A stretch of DNA of 64,000 bases from RGIG6353 sp964650465. Lineage in GTDB: Bacteria > Bacillota > Clostridia > Oscillospirales > SIG627. The position numbers were made by a program, and so were the translations under genes. Of the stretch, positions 8,876-16,369 are shown piece after piece; within the stretch, counting starts at the first letter, position 1; every line of letters begins with the position of its first letter. Below the pieces are notes generated by a model. That model was not told the DNA's origin and did no database searches. It saw only the letters and a list, made by a program, of their open reading frames with translations. Where the stretch lies: assembly GCA_964650465.1 (NCBI GenBank), contig CAZYTA010000001.1, positions 39,275-103,274 of the forward strand, written 5' to 3'.

Positions 8876-8878
8876 CAC

Positions 8879-8941
8879 AAGGCATTCCTTTTGAAACCGA
8901 TACAGTAAATTGTATATTGGTAACAATTTACGATATGCCTT
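8879..8941. repeat. Nested dyad between dpaA and the solute-binding protein gene
   Basis: An outer pair AAGGCAT / ATGCCTT encloses a perfect 9-bp pair GTAAATTGT / ACAATTTAC with a nine-base loop. It could be an operator or a structured element. There is no T run, so it is not a clear terminator. Confidence 0.5.
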
Positions 8942-9004
8942 AATTATTTTTGTGAAATATTCTGCCTTTTTGGTGCGATATGTTAAAAGTCACACAATTT
9001 ATAC

Positions 9005-9033
9005 TTTACAAAATACTTGATTTATGGTAATAT
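9005..9033 (+). promoter_or_regulatory. Probable SigA promoter of the solute-binding lipoprotein
   Basis: TTTACA at 9005-9010, 17-base spacer, TAATAT at 9028-9033, with TG one base before the -10 (extended -10). It lies 36 bases upstream of the start at 9070. Confidence 0.5.
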
Positions 9034-9069
9034 ACATATGTTAAATATATGTAAAAGGAGAATTATGTT

Positions 9070-10542
9070 ATGAAAAAAACAGTTGCTCTTTTGCTTCTGG
9101 CTGTTTTGGTTTTCTGCATGTTATTTACGGCAACCTCATGCGGCGAAGAGACCGAAGCAGAAAAGCCTCAAAGCGGAAGTTCAAACAACCAAACAGAAGA
9201 AAGCATAGAAGGTGATATTTTTGCTGAACGTGCAGCCATCGATGATGAACTTGATGAATATGATTTCGGCGGAAGAAGTCTCAGAATAGTTCTTCACAAT
9301 GAGTCTGAAGCTTTCATCCCCGAGGAAGACCGTAACAAGGGTGACCTTATCAAGGATGCAAAGTACGCAAGAAACACAAAGGTTGAAAACCGTTTCAACT
9401 TTGTGGTTGAGCCTGTATATGTAGCAGGAATAAATGAAGTTTCCAGCTGGGTACAAAAGAATGTCCTTGCAGGTGCAGACGAATTTGACCTTCTTGTAAA
9501 CCACGTGCTTACAACAGGCGGTATGGTAACAAAGAACCTCTTTGTAAACTGGTATGATGTTCCCAATGTTGACTTTTCAAAGCCTTGGTGGGCGGCATCC
9601 ACATCAAACGAGCTGACCTATGACGGAAAGTGCATTCTTGCAATATCCGACTTTAACTATTCATCTGTAGCTTGTACATACTGTATGGTGTTCAACAAGA
9701 ACCTTGCTACATCTTATGACCTTGGCGACCTTTACAAAACAGCCTTGAACGGCGACTGGACATTTGATACCTTTACAAACCTTGTAAAGGATATCTGGGT
9801 AGATACTGACGGTAGCGGTGACAAATCCGAGGGCGACTTCTACGGTATGGTACAGCCTACTCACAGCCGTATGAATCAGTGGCTCTGGGCTTTTGATAAC
9901 CCCATAATGATAAAGGACCAGGAAGGCGTACCCACAATTTCCATAAAGACCGACAAGATAAACAATATCGTTGCCGCACTCTATGACTATTGCTACAATA
10001 TGAACGGTGTAGGCTTCCAGTTCCCCAATGAAACAGATATGTTCCTCGAAAAGAAAACTATATTCATGATAGTTCCTCTCGGCGACCTTACATCAGAAGG
10101 CTTCCGTAACTTTGAGGATGAATACGGTGTTCTTCCCCTTCCCAAGTGGAATGAAAATCAGCCTGAGTACAAAACTCAGTCCTACGGCGAGCACACTGTT
10201 TCGGCAATTCCCAAGACAGTTAAGGATCTGGAATTTGTAGGCACTTGTGTGGAAGCACTCTCTGCTGAGTCCTACAAGACCGTTATACCCACTCTCTATG
10301 AGATAGCACTCAAGACCAGATATCTCCGTGACTCAGAATCCAAAGAAGTACTTGATATCGTCATCAACTCCCGTCTCTTCGACTTCGGATACGTTTATGA
10401 CAACTGGCAGGGCTTCGGTTACACACTTCAGAATATGATGACCTCAGGTCAGTCAAACTTTGAATCTTACTATGCAAAGGTATATCCCTCTGCAAGAATC
10501 CACTATAAGAAAATTATAAAAGCATTTGACAAGCTTTCATAA
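9070..10542 (+). CDS. Extracellular solute-binding lipoprotein (orphan)
   Basis: The 490-residue protein has a lipoprotein signal peptide with the acceptor Cys24 (TATSC) and a low-complexity linker to about residue 50. The body is of the type-1 ABC sugar-binding fold seen in clostridial carbohydrate transporters (YDFGGRSLRIV near residue 57, then repeated W/Y/G-rich segments and a C-terminal YAKVYPSARIHYKKI). It would bind a sugar or oligosaccharide at the outer membrane face. No permease or ATPase gene lies nearby, so it must serve a transporter encoded elsewhere. An AAAGGAG precedes the start. Repeat copy B follows directly after the stop codon. Confidence 0.75.
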   Translation: MKKTVALLLLAVLVFCMLFTATSCGEETEAEKPQSGSSNNQTEESIEGDIFAERAAIDDELDEYDFGGRSLRIVLHNESEAFIPEEDRNKGDLIKDAKYARNTKVENRFNFVVEPVYVAGINEVSSWVQKNVLAGADEFDLLVNHVLTTGGMVTKNLFVNWYDVPNVDFSKPWWAASTSNELTYDGKCILAISDFNYSSVACTYCMVFNKNLATSYDLGDLYKTALNGDWTFDTFTNLVKDIWVDTDGSGDKSEGDFYGMVQPTHSRMNQWLWAFDNPIMIKDQEGVPTISIKTDKINNIVAALYDYCYNMNGVGFQFPNETDMFLEKKTIFMIVPLGDLTSEGFRNFEDEYGVLPLPKWNENQPEYKTQSYGEHTVSAIPKTVKDLEFVGTCVEALSAESYKTVIPTLYEIALKTRYLRDSESKEVLDIVINSRLFDFGYVYDNWQGFGYTLQNMMTSGQSNFESYYAKVYPSARIHYKKIIKAFDKLS

Positions 10543-10553
10543 AACGGAGAGCC

Positions 10554-10646
10554 CCGTCGGCAATGCTCGCCTATCATAACCCAAATATACATCCAAACAA
10601 AGCGAAACGGCGAGGCTGGTTTAATGCAATTTCATTGTAGATAAAA
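10554..10646 (+). repeat. Interspersed repeat, copy B
   Basis: Forward copy with GGCAATGCTCGCC, CATAACC, AAACAAAGCGAAACGGCGAGG and TTTAATGCAATTTC, ending TTGTAGATAAAAAG as in copy D. It fills most of the 154-base gap between two genes. Confidence 0.8.
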
Positions 10647-10696
10647 AGTTTTTTAAAAGCTTTTTTAAAAAATAATAAGCAAAAAGGAGAAAGACT

Positions 10697-11494
10697 ATGA
10701 ATTGTCCAAAATGCGGCATGGAAATGCCCGAAGGCGCAACAATCTGTCCCAACTGTCCCACTACTCCCGAAAAACCATTGAAGAAAAGCCAGTTTATTAA
10801 AGAAGTGGCAACAAAAGGCACAAAAACAGTTTCCAAGCTTACCTGGTTAGCATTTATCATCTGTGCGGCGCTTGTTATAGGCGGAGCTTATCTCGCACTT
10901 ACCACTCACATATTCGATATTCCCGCACTTGACTTTGCAAAGGATATCATAGGCTCTAAGGATGATATAATCGAAGAGTTTGAGACCTTCCTGAAGGATG
11001 ATGAGCTTTACAACTATGCCAAGACCTCATACGAAGAAAATATCGACGAGCTGACAGCAGAAGAACAGGCACTTGCCGAGACAGCACTTGATGAGTGCGT
11101 TATATTCATGGACGCTCCAAACCTCCTCAACACAAGATCATTCTACATTTCGGTTCTTGACTGTCTTGAGCATGACAATCCCTTCTCAAAGGCATACGCC
11201 GAGGAATACGATTATGCCGATACACTCGGAGAAATAGTTGTGCTTGTTCTCAACATAATAATCTGTACCGTAGCCGGAATTGCAATTCTCTCGGTTATCT
11301 TCCTTCTCATTTCCGCAAAGGTTAAATCGGTAGGACTTGTTGTTGTTACAATTCTACTGAACGCAATTGTAAATGTGTTGCTTGTAGGCATCGTTTATGC
11401 TATAGTAACAGCTGTACTCCTCATTGTTATGGCATTCCTTGCAGGTGCTGTTAACAAGGCTTATAAGGACTACCGCCAAACATTTGTAAAGTAA
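10697..11494 (+). CDS. Zinc-ribbon multi-pass membrane protein
   Basis: The 265-residue protein starts with a zinc ribbon (Cys3, Cys6, Cys17, Cys20; MNCPKCGMEMPEGATICPNC) followed by a basic linker. The first membrane helix is at about 49-69, then a ~100-residue acidic soluble domain, then two or three helices at about 177-258. Nothing identifies a substrate or partner. It differs from the 768 gene in having several helices, so only the zinc head is shared. An AAAAAGGAG precedes the start, and a strong terminator follows. Function unknown; a sensor or membrane-associated scaffold is possible but not supported by any specific motif. Confidence 0.75.
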   Translation: MNCPKCGMEMPEGATICPNCPTTPEKPLKKSQFIKEVATKGTKTVSKLTWLAFIICAALVIGGAYLALTTHIFDIPALDFAKDIIGSKDDIIEEFETFLKDDELYNYAKTSYEENIDELTAEEQALAETALDECVIFMDAPNLLNTRSFYISVLDCLEHDNPFSKAYAEEYDYADTLGEIVVLVLNIIICTVAGIAILSVIFLLISAKVKSVGLVVVTILLNAIVNVLLVGIVYAIVTAVLLIVMAFLAGAVNKAYKDYRQTFVK

Positions 11495-11510
11495 TTATTT
11501 TCCGATATAC

Positions 11511-11548
11511 AAAAAATATGTCTCACAAAAGTGAGACATATTTTTTGT
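11511..11548 (+). terminator. Rho-independent terminator
   Basis: AAAAAATATGTCTCAC / GTGAGACATATTTTTT forms a long perfect stem with an AAAA loop and a T-rich tail. It closes the zinc-ribbon membrane protein gene. Confidence 0.9.
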
Positions 11549-11588
11549 TTACTGGAAAATTGCTCAAAAACAATTTCTCCACTTTTTT

Positions 11589-11625
11589 GCGAGGGAATGC
11601 TTTTTGCTAAAAAGCATTCCCTCGC
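11589..11625. repeat. Perfect hairpin with CTTTTTGCTAAAAAG core
   Basis: GCGAGGGAATGC / GCATTCCCTCGC arms flank TTTTTGCTAAAAA. Related hairpins with different outer arms lie at 11767, 18931 and 27179, and a broken half at about 2611. No T tract follows directly. Confidence 0.75.
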
Positions 11626-11642
11626 ACTCCTACTAAAAGCAA

Positions 11643-11728
11643 ATTTAATGATTTTATCAAAAAATCAACCTTATCGTTTTACTTTATTAAAGATTACGAT
11701 AGGTTAGAAGCGCCTGCGGAGGCTCATC
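11643..11728 (-). repeat. Interspersed repeat, copy C (degenerate, reverse)
   Basis: Matches to the family are ATTTAATG, AATCAACCTTATCGTTTTAC, GATTACGATAGG and a GC hairpin CGCCTGCGGAGGC. It is the most diverged copy. With the flanking hairpins it accounts for the 333-base gap between 11494 and 11828. Confidence 0.5.
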
Positions 11729-11766
11729 AATTTTATAAAACTTCCAAAATGCTTTTGGGGAGTGGT

Positions 11767-11805
11767 TTGGGGAGGGTACTTTTTGCTAAAAAGTACCCTC
11801 CCCAA
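11767..11805. repeat. Perfect hairpin with CTTTTTGCTAAAAAG core
   Basis: TTGGGGAGGGTA / TACCCTCCCCAA arms flank the same core as the 11589 hairpin. It lies 22 bases beyond the copZ stop codon and may act as its transcription end, although the T-rich stretch is on the wrong side for a classic terminator. Confidence 0.7.
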
Positions 11806-11827
11806 GAAAAAAACAAAAATCAGCCGC

Positions 11828-12019
11828 TTATTTCACTATAAAGCCAAGCTCCTCAATTGCATTCTTGACATCTGCAACACCGATTTCGTCCTTTGCTATC
11901 CTTACCTCACCGCTTTCAAGAGTGATGCTGACAGTATATCCCAACTCAGTCAATGCCTTTTCAACTCTTGATGAACAATGATTGCAGTGCATACCTTCTA
12001 CCGTGATAATCTTTTCCAT
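11828..12019 (-). CDS. copZ: Copper chaperone CopZ-like heavy-metal-associated protein
   Basis: The 63-residue protein is a single HMA domain with the metal-binding motif GMHCNHC near the N-terminus (Cys12 and Cys15) and the usual beta-alpha-beta-beta-alpha-beta length. It should bind Cu(I) in the cytoplasm and hand it to the P-type ATPase encoded 13 bases upstream. The start has AAAGGAGG. It is the second gene of a copA-copZ operon; no CsoR or CopY repressor gene is in the window. Confidence 0.88.
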   Translation of the reverse strand: MEKIITVEGMHCNHCSSRVEKALTELGYTVSITLESGEVRIAKDEIGVADVKNAIEELGFIVK

Positions 12020-12032
12020 AGCTATTCCTCCT

Positions 12033-14258
12033 TTATTTTTTAAATAATCTCAATGCATTACTTACAACAAATACCGAGCTGAAGCTCATTGCGGCGGCAC
12101 CAATCATAGGATTGAGTACAAGCCCGAACACTGCAAAAACACCTGCGGCAAGAGGAATTCCCAGAACATTATAGAAAAACGCCCAGAATAAATTTTGCTT
12201 GATAATCCGCAATGTGGTTTTTGCATATTTTACGGTTCTTACAATCTGTCGGATATCCTCACCCATCAAAACAATATCCGAAGCATCAATGGCTATATCC
12301 GTTCCGCTTCCGAGAGATATTCCCACATCTGCCGATGCAAGAGAAGGGCTGTCATTTACTCCGTCTCCAATCATTGCCACCTTGCCGTTTTGCTGATATT
12401 TTTTTATATGTGACTCCTTTTCGGCAGGCATTACCTCAGCTACAAGCTCGTCAATACCTATCTCCTTTGCCACAGCGTTGGCAGTAGCTTTGTTGTCTCC
12501 TGTAAGCAATACCGTTCTGATTCCCATGGCTTTTAGGGCTTCAACTGTCTCTCTTGCGCCTTCCTTGATTTTATCACTGATTGCAATAATTCCAATGACA
12601 CAGCTGTCAACGGCAAAATACATCAATGTTTTTCCCTCTAAAGAAAGCTCATCAGCCTTTTTTTCAAAAGGAGTTATATCGACTCCGTTTTCCTTCATAA
12701 AGGAATAATTCCCGCCAAGCAAACGGCGGTTTTCGTATTTTGCCTCAACGCCTCTTCCGGATACAGAGCGGAAATCAGTAATCTCAACAGCCTCAATATC
12801 CTGTGTGTATTCAACAATTGCCCGTGCCAGCGGATGCTCGCTGGACAGCTCAAGGGATCGGGCAAGCTTCAAAAGGGCTTCTCTGTTTTCGGATATAACA
12901 TCGCTTACCTGCATTTTTCCTGTGGTCACAGTGCCTGTTTTATCGAATACCGCAACAGAAACATCGGACATAAGCTCAGCCCAGGAAGCATTTTTTACAA
13001 GAATTCCCTCGCCTGCAAGCTTTCCGACAGACACTGTTATTGCAACGGGTGTAGCAAGTCCGAGAGCGCAAGGGCAGGAAATTACGAGCACAGACAGCGC
13101 ACGGGAAAGTGCGTATTCAAAGCCGTTTCCAATGAGCAGCCATACCACAAAAGTTATAACGGATACAGCCATAACGGCAGGCACAAATATGCGGCTTATT
13201 TTGTCCGCTAATTTTGCAACAGGCGCTTTTGTGGCGGCGGCATTTTCAACAAGGGCAATTATCTGTGACAGTGTGGTATCTTTACCAACCGAAACCGCGC
13301 GAAATTTAACACAGGAATCAACAACAAGACTTGCAGAGGTCACCTCGTCCCCTACGCCTTTTTCAACAGGCACGCTTTCTCCGGTAAGACTTGACATATC
13401 AAAGCTTGCGTGTCCCTCGGTAATAATACCGTCAACAGCAGCTCTGGAGCCGGGACGAAGCACTACAATATCACCAATCATTACGCTGTCTGTGGGTATC
13501 TGTACTTCCCTGCCGTCTCTTTCCACGGTAACGGTCTCCGGACGAAGCCTTTCCAGACCTCTCAAGGCATCACCGGTCTTATTCTTTGAACGTTCTTCAA
13601 AGAATTTTCCGAGAGTAACAAGAGTGAGTATCATTGCCGACGACTCAAAATACAGGTTATGACGATAAAGGTCAACCATGTCCGTATTTCCTGTCCCCAG
13701 TCCCCATCCCATCATATATATGGCGAATATTCCGTAAAGGACTCCTGCAAGTGAGCCTGTAGAAACAAGGGTATCCATATTTGGAGCTTTATTCTTTAAT
13801 GCTTTCCATCCCGATACAAAAAATTTTCTGTTAACATACAAAACAGGAAGAGTCAAAAGAAATTGACTGAAGGAGAATATAAGCGCCATTTTGCTGCCTT
13901 TAAAGAAAAACGGCTGAGGAAGCGACAGCATATGACCCATGGAAATATACATTAAAACTGCCAAAAAAGCAAAAGATACAATAAGCCTTGTCCTGACAGG
14001 AGTAAATGAATCCTCCTTGGAAGCTTGCAAATTTTCCTTTTTTTCCTCTGTTATCTCATGTGCCTCGAAGCCTGCTTTGGATACAGCGCGGACTATATCC
14101 TCCGCAGTTACTTTGCTTTCGTCAAAATCGCATACCATTGTTTTGGCAAGCAAATTTACGGGAGCTGATAACACACCGTCAAGCCGTGATACCGCACGTT
14201 CTACAGCGGCAGAACAAGCAGAGCAGCTCATCCCCTCTACAGTAAAGCGTTTTTTCAT
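12033..14258 (-). CDS. copA: Copper-translocating P-type ATPase
   Basis: The 741-residue P1B-type ATPase has one N-terminal HMA domain (GMSCSACS, Cys12 and Cys15). Its transmembrane metal site is CPC (ISCPCALGLATP, about residue 392), which marks Cu(I)/Ag(I) pumps. The phosphorylation motif is DKTGT (about 437), the P1B signature HP lies in SSEHPLA, TGES is in the actuator domain, and GDGVNDSPSLASAD is the hinge. It exports copper across the cytoplasmic membrane using ATP. The start at 14258 has GAGGTG. It is cotranscribed with copZ, which follows after 13 bases. Confidence 0.95.
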   Translation of the reverse strand: MKKRFTVEGMSCSACSAAVERAVSRLDGVLSAPVNLLAKTMVCDFDESKVTAEDIVRAVSKAGFEAHEITEEKKENLQASKEDSFTPVRTRLIVSFAFLAVLMYISMGHMLSLPQPFFFKGSKMALIFSFSQFLLTLPVLYVNRKFFVSGWKALKNKAPNMDTLVSTGSLAGVLYGIFAIYMMGWGLGTGNTDMVDLYRHNLYFESSAMILTLVTLGKFFEERSKNKTGDALRGLERLRPETVTVERDGREVQIPTDSVMIGDIVVLRPGSRAAVDGIITEGHASFDMSSLTGESVPVEKGVGDEVTSASLVVDSCVKFRAVSVGKDTTLSQIIALVENAAATKAPVAKLADKISRIFVPAVMAVSVITFVVWLLIGNGFEYALSRALSVLVISCPCALGLATPVAITVSVGKLAGEGILVKNASWAELMSDVSVAVFDKTGTVTTGKMQVSDVISENREALLKLARSLELSSEHPLARAIVEYTQDIEAVEITDFRSVSGRGVEAKYENRRLLGGNYSFMKENGVDITPFEKKADELSLEGKTLMYFAVDSCVIGIIAISDKIKEGARETVEALKAMGIRTVLLTGDNKATANAVAKEIGIDELVAEVMPAEKESHIKKYQQNGKVAMIGDGVNDSPSLASADVGISLGSGTDIAIDASDIVLMGEDIRQIVRTVKYAKTTLRIIKQNLFWAFFYNVLGIPLAAGVFAVFGLVLNPMIGAAAMSFSSVFVVSNALRLFKK

Positions 14259-14294
14259 TGTTTCACCTCAGTTTGTCATTGCTAACTGCACATT

Positions 14295-14323
14295 ATGATA
14301 GCATATTTTTTGCAATTTTGCAA
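14295..14323 (-). promoter_or_regulatory. Probable SigA promoter of copA-copZ
   Basis: On the minus strand TTGCAA (14323-14318), 17-base spacer, TATCAT (14300-14295), with TG before the -10. No CsoR-type GC-rich palindrome is evident. Confidence 0.5.
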
Positions 14324-14365
14324 GTATTTATTTAGGGGTTGCCAAAAAAGTATTTATATGGTAAA

Positions 14366-14475
14366 ATAAAAAGCGGTCAGTGACCGCTGACAATGCTCGC
14401 CTATTGTAACCTATTGAATATACCCAAACAAGGTAAAACGGCGAGGTTCATTTAATGCAATTTCCTTGTAGATAA
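14366..14475 (+). repeat. Interspersed repeat, copy D (full length)
   Basis: The complete form has hairpin AGCGGTCAGTGACCGCT, then GACAATGCTCGCC, GTAACC, AATATACCCAAACAAGG, TAAAACGGCGAGG and TTTAATGCAATTTCC, ending TTGTAGATAAAAA. CTCGCC and GGCGAG form a second, inner inverted repeat. Confidence 0.85.
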
Positions 14476-14560
14476 AAAAGCGGCGAGTCGCCGCTGACAA
14501 TGCTCGCCAATCGCAACCTATGAATATACCCAAACAAGGTAAAACAGCGAGGTTGGTTTC
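14476..14560 (+). repeat. Interspersed repeat, copy E (tandem to copy D)
   Basis: It begins immediately after copy D. Its hairpin AGCGGCGAGTCGCCGCT differs from copy D in three bases of each arm, but pairing is kept. It lacks the final TTTAATGCAATTTC. Together with copy D it fills the gap between copA and the sigma factor gene. Confidence 0.85.
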
Positions 14561-14597
14561 GAGGAATTTTTCATGAGCTAAAAATTTTTCAAAAAAA

Positions 14598-14624
14598 TGT
14601 GACCTTACCGCACGCTTATGCGTG
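14598..14624 (+). promoter_or_regulatory. Candidate ECF-type promoter in front of the sigma factor gene
   Basis: TGTGACC at 14598-14604, a 16-base spacer and CGTG at 14621-14624 resemble ECF promoters (AAC-like -35, CGTn -10). This would allow autoregulation by the sigma factor encoded next. A small hairpin CACGC / GCGTG overlaps it. Confidence 0.4.
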
Positions 14625-14643
14625 TTAAGGATAGGAGGTACAA

Positions 14644-15108
14644 ATGAGCCGTTCCGTTACGGAGCAGTTTGACGAGATTTACGGCAAATATTCAAATATG
14701 CTGTACCGACTTGCACTCTCACATCTTTTATCAAAGGAAGATGCCGAGGATGCGGTACATGATGTATTTATGAAATATATAAACTCCACACCTCACTTTT
14801 TCGGAGAAGAGCACGAAAAGGCTTGGTTTATACGGGTTACCGTAAACCAATGCCACGATGCCGCCCGACGCAGAAGTGTGCGCACCCACTCCCCTCTTGA
14901 GGATGCCGCTGAAATATGCGCCGAGATGGGAGCAGGCGAGGTCACTGAAGCTGTGCTGGGACTGGAGGATACCTATAAAACTCCCATACTACTCCACTAT
15001 TATGAAGGATACAGCGTAGAAGAGTGTGCAAGAATACTCAGAATATCGGTTTCCGCTGTCAAAATGCGTTTGGCAAGGGCAAGAGAAAAGCTGAAAATTG
15101 ATTTATAA
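14644..15108 (+). CDS. ECF-family RNA polymerase sigma factor
   Basis: The 154-residue protein has only regions 2 and 4, as in ECF sigma factors. Region 2 includes LLSKEDAEDAVHDVFMKYI, and region 4 includes the helix-turn-helix YEGYSVEECARILRISVSAV followed by RLARAREKLK. It should direct RNA polymerase to a stress or envelope regulon. A strong GGAGGT precedes the start. The next gene, 16 bases downstream, encodes a small membrane protein in the position of an anti-sigma factor. The candidate promoter upstream has an ECF-like shape. Confidence 0.9.
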   Translation: MSRSVTEQFDEIYGKYSNMLYRLALSHLLSKEDAEDAVHDVFMKYINSTPHFFGEEHEKAWFIRVTVNQCHDAARRRSVRTHSPLEDAAEICAEMGAGEVTEAVLGLEDTYKTPILLHYYEGYSVEECARILRISVSAVKMRLARAREKLKIDL

Positions 15109-15124
15109 TTGGAGGTGTTGCCCG

Positions 15125-15664
15125 ATGATAGACAAAAAAGATATAGACGCCTATATGAGTATCAAGGCTCCCGATTCCATCAGAGAAAAAGTGATGGCGG
15201 AGCAGGCAAAGAACAACAGCCGAATTTCCTCAAAGGTCCGTATGTGCTATGCACTTGCGGCGGCGTTATTGGTAATAATCGCAGTTTTTGCTTTTCTCCC
15301 CGATTCAAAAACTCAAATCTATTATTCCGATAAGCCGCTTGACAAAAATGCCGTTATAATAAAAACGGCAGATAATCCGAATGCAAGGATAGCTCTTCTT
15401 TCAGCAAAAGATATTGAAGAGATACCGTTGACTGTAAAAACCGATAAAAAAACAGACATAACAGTTTCTCACGGAAACATTATAATTCTCGGAGAAGATA
15501 AGGCAACAAATGCCGGAAACAGTGTAAGTATTGACTCTGACACTTATATTCTGTGGTCTGTAGAGCTTGTTTCCTACAATGGCGGTTATACCATTACCGT
15601 AGGTAATGACTCATACTGTATTTCAGTAAATAACGAAGCCCAATGGGTTTTGTCAAAAAAATAA
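15125..15664 (+). CDS. Probable membrane anti-sigma factor
   Basis: The start is placed at 15125 because GGAGGT lies eight bases upstream; the protein is then 179 residues. About 40 residues should be cytoplasmic (MIDKKDIDAYMSIKAPDSIREKV), followed by one membrane helix (YALAAALLVIIAVFAFLP) and a ~120-residue outer domain without cysteines in a recognisable pattern. The classical zinc anti-sigma motif HxxxCxxC is absent. The role is inferred from its place directly after an ECF sigma gene and from its topology. The outer part might sense an envelope signal, but no known sensor domain is visible. Confidence 0.65.
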   Translation: MIDKKDIDAYMSIKAPDSIREKVMAEQAKNNSRISSKVRMCYALAAALLVIIAVFAFLPDSKTQIYYSDKPLDKNAVIIKTADNPNARIALLSAKDIEEIPLTVKTDKKTDITVSHGNIIILGEDKATNAGNSVSIDSDTYILWSVELVSYNGGYTITVGNDSYCISVNNEAQWVLSKK

Positions 15665-15689
15665 TTTTTAAACCGAAAGGAAAAACAAA

Positions 15690-16304
15690 ATGAAAAAGCT
15701 TATCATCATCCTCGCGGCTCTTCTTGCCGCAAGCGTACTTCTCGTATCATGCGCAAAGGACGAGACAGTATCCCCCAACAATCAGGACGTAGTTGAAAAT
15801 CAGGAAACCGTTACCCCCGACGAAATCCCCGAGACTCCCGTTGAAGATGAAACTCCCGTTGAGCCCGAAGTTCCCGCTGCATCAGGTCTTCAGGCAACAG
15901 TAGATGCTATCTACGAAAAGTATCCCGTTCCCTTCATGGCAGGTACAATCCCCGCTGAAATGATTACAGCTGATTCATATGCATACTACACAGGTATGGC
16001 TGATGACTCAAAGGTTGCTGACCTTCTTGTTTCAGAGTCCATGATAGGTGCTCAGGCATACTCTCTTGTTCTTGTTACCGTTAAGGACGGCGAGGACGTT
16101 AATGCGGTTGCAGATTCTATGATTAACGGCATCGACCAGAGAAAGTGGATGTGCGTTGAAGCTGACCTTATCAGAACAGTTACACACGGCAACACAGTAA
16201 TGCTCGTTATGATTGACTCTTCAATGGAAATTCCCGTTGACGGCTTTGTAACAGCATTCGAAGAGGTTGTAGGTGCTGTTGAACACGAGGCAGTAAAGGC
16301 ATAA
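15690..16304 (+). CDS. DUF4358-type lipoprotein
   Basis: The 204-residue protein has a lipoprotein signal peptide with lipobox LVSC (Cys21), a Pro/Glu/Val-rich linker to about residue 65 and a C-terminal ~130-residue domain. The segment SESMIGAQAYSLVLVTVKDG followed by an IDQRKWMCVEAD stretch and a hydrophobic strand NTVMLVMID is typical of DUF4358. That domain has no known function. In other Clostridia I recall it close to MBOAT and DHHW genes, as here. It lies 25 bases after the anti-sigma gene, and a terminator separates it from the MBOAT gene. Confidence 0.7.
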   Translation: MKKLIIILAALLAASVLLVSCAKDETVSPNNQDVVENQETVTPDEIPETPVEDETPVEPEVPAASGLQATVDAIYEKYPVPFMAGTIPAEMITADSYAYYTGMADDSKVADLLVSESMIGAQAYSLVLVTVKDGEDVNAVADSMINGIDQRKWMCVEADLIRTVTHGNTVMLVMIDSSMEIPVDGFVTAFEEVVGAVEHEAVKA

Positions 16305-16318
16305 ATTATTACATTATA

Positions 16319-16356
16319 ATGGGGGGAGCTGTGAATACAGTTTCCCCCATTTTTTA
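16319..16356 (+). terminator. Rho-independent terminator (possibly partial read-through)
   Basis: AATGGGGGGA / TCCCCCATT with an AGCTGTGAATACAGT inner section, followed by TTTTT. It is 14 bases upstream of the MBOAT start. Confidence 0.75.
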
Positions 16357-16369
16357 AGGCGGTGACAAA

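Noticed and set aside
9070..11494. Complete ABC sugar transporter operon
   Set aside because: Only the binding protein is present; the following gene is a zinc-ribbon membrane protein without permease motifs, and repeat sequence lies between.
12805..13662. Plus-strand open frame of 285 codons opposite copA
   Set aside because: It is a shadow of the copA coding strand: Ser/Thr-rich, no ribosome site and no family resemblance, while copA is clearly real.
14366..14560. CRISPR array
   Set aside because: Only two adjacent repeat units, each ~100 bases with internal hairpins, no short regular spacers and no cas genes.
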